Source: Alphaproteobacteria bacterium (GTDB lineage: Bacteria; Pseudomonadota; Alphaproteobacteria; Micropepsales; Micropepsaceae). From it: a DNA stretch of 8,338 nt. The stretch lies in assembly GCA_026400305.1 (NCBI GenBank), contig JAPLPI010000288.1, forward strand, positions 1-8,338, in the 5' to 3' direction. Shown one piece after another: positions 6,605 to 8,338 of the stretch (positions are counted from its first letter, which is position 1; every line of letters starts with the position of its first letter). The translations under genes were made by a program, and so were the position numbers. The notes beneath the pieces are model-generated. The model worked only from the letters and a program-made list of their open reading frames with translations. It made no database searches and was not told the DNA's origin.

Positions 6605-6614
6605 CTTTCGAAAG
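6605..6614. promoter_or_regulatory. Palindrome CTTTCGAAAG serving both divergent translation starts
   Basis: A perfect 10-bp palindrome fills over half of the 18 bp between the tlpA and argH start codons. It places GAAAG five bases before the argH ATG on the plus strand and three bases before the tlpA ATG on the minus strand, a weak Shine-Dalgarno match for each. Promoters for both genes must lie inside the opposing coding sequences. Confidence 0.45.
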
Positions 6615-6619
6615 AAAAG

Positions 6620-8002
6620 ATGAGCACGAACAAAATGTGGGGCGGACGCTTCCAGTCCGGACCCGCTGATATCATGAGGGAGATTACCCCCTCGATCGAT
6701 TTCGACAAGCGCCTCGCCGCCGAGGATATCGCGGGATCGCGGGCGCATTGCCGCATGCTGGCCAGCGAAGGCATCATTGCCAAGGATGACGGGCTGAAGA
6801 TCCTGGATGGCCTGACCACCATCGAAAAGGAAATCGCCGAGGGCACGTTCGTCTTCAAGCGCGAACTCGAAGACATCCATCTCAATATCGAATCCCGGCT
6901 GTCCGAGCTGATCGGCCCGGTGGCCGGACGGCTGCACACCGCCCGGTCGCGCAACGACCAGGTGGTGACCGATTTTAGGCTGTGGGTGCGCGCCGCCTGT
7001 GAGCGCGCCGATGCGGGCCTGAAAGCCCTGCAGCTGGCGTTGCTGGGACAGGCGGAAAAGCACACCGACACCATCATGCCGGGCTTCACCCATATGCAGG
7101 TGGCGCAGCCGGTCACCTTTAGCCATCACATGCTGGCCTATGTCGAGATGTTCGGGCGCGACCGCGGCCGCTTCGAGGATGCCAAGAAGCGGCTGAACGA
7201 ATCCCCGCTGGGCGCTGCGGCACTGGCCGGCACGTCGTTCCCTATCGACCGCGACGCCACCGCCAAGAGCCTGGGCTTCATCCGGCCGATGCGCAATTCC
7301 ATGGACGCCATTTCGGCGCGCGACTTTGCGCTGGAATATCTGGCGACCTGCACCATCGCCGCCGTGCATTTGTCACGGCTGGCGGGCGAGTTGGTGCAAT
7401 GGTCCACGCCGGCCTTCGGCTTTGTGAAATTGTCGGACGCTTTCACCACCGGCTCGTCCATCATGCCGCAGAAGCGCAATCCCGACGCCGCCGAACTGGT
7501 GCGCGGTAAGACGGGACGGGTGCTGGGCGATTTCGTGGCGCTAGCCACCGTGGTCAAGGGGTTGGTGCTGACCTATGGCACCGACCTGCAGGAAGACAAG
7601 GAACGGGTGTTCGACGCCGCCGACACGCTGGAGCTTTGCCTCGCCGCCATGGCGGCGATGATGGCCGACCTGACGGCGCAGCCCGAAGCGATGCGCGCCG
7701 CCTGCGTGGCGGGCTTTCCCACCGCCACCGATCTGGCCGATTGGGTGGTGCGGGTGCTGAAAAAGCCGTTCCGCGAGGCGCATCACATTTCCGGCTCCAT
7801 TGTGAAGCTGGCCGAGGACAAGGGCGTCACCTTGGAAAAGCTGTCGCTTGCGGAGATGCAGACCATCGAGCCCGCCATCACCGATGAAGTGTTCAAGGTA
7901 CTGTCGTTGGACGCATCCGTGAATTCACGCATGAGCCTGGGCGGCACCGCGCCGGCGCGGGTGAAAGAACAGCTCAACCATTGGCGGGGAGCCCTGAAAT
8001 GA
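6620..8002 (+). CDS. argH: Argininosuccinate lyase
   Basis: A 460-residue protein, normal length, catalysing the last step of arginine biosynthesis: argininosuccinate to arginine plus fumarate, as a cytoplasmic homotetramer. It begins with the typical MWGGRF (6-11) and has [10 protein letters not shown] (106-115), the PGFTHMQ block with the T157-H158 pair (general acid/base region), [17 protein letters not shown] (195-211), and the fumarate-lyase signature [11 protein letters not shown] (278-288) carrying the catalytic serine in its flexible loop. No key residue is missing. The start is fixed by MWGGRF and by the short gap to tlpA. The stop overlaps the next gene's start (ATGA, 7999-8002), so argH, the lipoprotein gene and lysA form one operon joining arginine and lysine synthesis. 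Confidence 0.98.
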   Translation: MSTNKMWGGRFQSGPADIMREITPSIDFDKRLAAEDIAGSRAHCRMLASEGIIAKDDGLKILDGLTTIEKEIAEGTFVFKRELEDIHLNIESRLSELIGPVAGRLHTARSRNDQVVTDFRLWVRAACERADAGLKALQLALLGQAEKHTDTIMPGFTHMQVAQPVTFSHHMLAYVEMFGRDRGRFEDAKKRLNESPLGAAALAGTSFPIDRDATAKSLGFIRPMRNSMDAISARDFALEYLATCTIAAVHLSRLAGELVQWSTPAFGFVKLSDAFTTGSSIMPQKRNPDAAELVRGKTGRVLGDFVALATVVKGLVLTYGTDLQEDKERVFDAADTLELCLAAMAAMMADLTAQPEAMRAACVAGFPTATDLADWVVRVLKKPFREAHHISGSIVKLAEDKGVTLEKLSLAEMQTIEPAITDEVFKVLSLDASVNSRMSLGGTAPARVKEQLNHWRGALK

Positions 8003-8142
8003 GGAAGATCATCATTCTGGCGGCCGTGGCGATTGCACTGGCCGCCTGCGGCGTGAAGAACGACCTGGTCAAGCCCAACGGACAGACCTCTCCGCGCGAC
8101 GAACAGAATCCTTCAAAGCCGCCTTATCCTCTGGGACGTTAA
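7999..8142 (+). CDS. Small lipoprotein, LptM-like
   Basis: A 47-residue lipoprotein. MRK is followed by a hydrophobic stretch (4-13) and the lipobox L-A-A-C with the lipidated Cys at 17. The mature part begins [12 protein letters not shown] and is short, polar and proline-rich. This resembles the CGxKGPL start of LptM (YifL)-type lipoproteins, which in E. coli assist assembly of the LptD/LptE lipopolysaccharide translocon. Such small lipoprotein genes commonly precede lysA in proteobacteria, which supports the assignment, but the Gly-Pro after the Lys is replaced by Asn-Asp, so the exact role is unproven. It overlaps argH by four bases and its TAA directly abuts the lysA start. Confidence 0.85.
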   Translation: MRKIIILAAVAIALAACGVKNDLVKPNGQTSPRDEQNPSKPPYPLGR

Positions 8143-8338
8143 TTGAACCACTTTCAATACAAGGACGGCGTGCTGTGCGCGGAAGGCGTGCGACTGGACC
8201 TGCTGGCTGAAAAAGTCGGCACGCCTTTCTATTGCTATTCTACCGCCACCTTTGCGCGGCACTACAAGGTGTTCGTAGAGGCCGTGCCTGCCGGGTCGCT
8301 GGTGGCCTATGCCATCAAGGCCAACGACAATCTGGCGG
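8143..8338 (+). CDS. lysA: Diaminopimelate decarboxylase (N-terminal part)
   Basis: The first 65 residues of LysA, the PLP enzyme that converts meso-diaminopimelate to lysine; the gene runs off the window end (full length about 420). It starts with MNHFQYKDGVLCAEGV, followed by VGTPFYCYS (25-33) and YAIKAN (56-61), where K59 is the lysine that binds pyridoxal phosphate. The start codon is TTG, directly adjacent to the TAA of the upstream gene. It is chosen because MNHFxY is the usual N-terminus in alphaproteobacterial LysA, and the next in-frame candidate, GTG 8170, would remove it. Translation is probably coupled to the lipoprotein gene. Confidence 0.95.
   Translation, partial: MNHFQYKDGVLCAEGVRLDLLAEKVGTPFYCYSTATFARHYKVFVEAVPAGSLVAYAIKANDNLA

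Noticed and set aside
6602..7369. Open frame extending TlpA by about 256 residues upstream on the minus strand
   Set aside because: It is antisense to argH, has no family resemblance, and the TlpA membrane anchor begins exactly at the Met at 6601; long antisense open frames are common at this GC content.

Overview
This is a GC-rich, tightly packed chromosomal window whose gene content and order point to an alphaproteobacterium; I cannot resolve the order or genus. The main clues are an etfB-etfA-3-hydroxybutyryl-CoA dehydrogenase operon, and a tlpA / argH-lipoprotein-lysA arrangement that recurs in that class. I see no tRNA, rRNA, insertion sequence, prophage or CRISPR array.

Left part (1-2887): a membrane-lipid / oxidative-stress module. 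A partial DUF2177 membrane protein is read leftward. Divergent from it are a FAD-dependent amine-oxidase-fold protein and a cyclopropane-fatty-acid-synthase-like methyltransferase. The 99-bp gap between the divergent genes holds, on each strand, a TGATC(C/T) box 16 bases upstream of CGTAA. This is the pattern known for ECF11 sigma factors (the RpoE-ChrR singlet-oxygen system of Rhodobacter). The amine-oxidase-like gene is broken by an apparent one-base loss at a G4 run. The methyltransferase lacks two residues that line the bicarbonate site of E. coli Cfa, so its product may not be a cyclopropane.

Middle part (2888-6077): a secreted monohaem cytochrome c sits behind a short AT-rich region with nested palindromes, one of them TTGTATACAA. 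Next comes an operon for electron-transferring flavoprotein (etfB, etfA) and a 3-hydroxybutyryl-CoA dehydrogenase, preceded by a perfect TTGACA -35 box. Together these serve beta-oxidation / acetoacetyl-CoA metabolism: acyl-CoA dehydrogenases pass electrons to ETF, and the dehydrogenase handles the 3-hydroxyacyl step. The dehydrogenase appears to carry an in-frame internal deletion of about 24 residues that removes the linker and signature segment between its two domains.

Right part (6095-8338): a membrane-anchored TlpA-like thioredoxin is read leftward, with its start codon only 18 bp from that of argH. argH overlaps a 47-residue lipoprotein gene (LptM-like), which abuts lysA, cut by the window end. 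This is housekeeping arginine and lysine biosynthesis plus cell-envelope maintenance.

The observations most worth a second look are the divergent ECF11-like promoters, the two damaged genes (319-1676 and 5271-6077), and the active-site substitutions in the methyltransferase.
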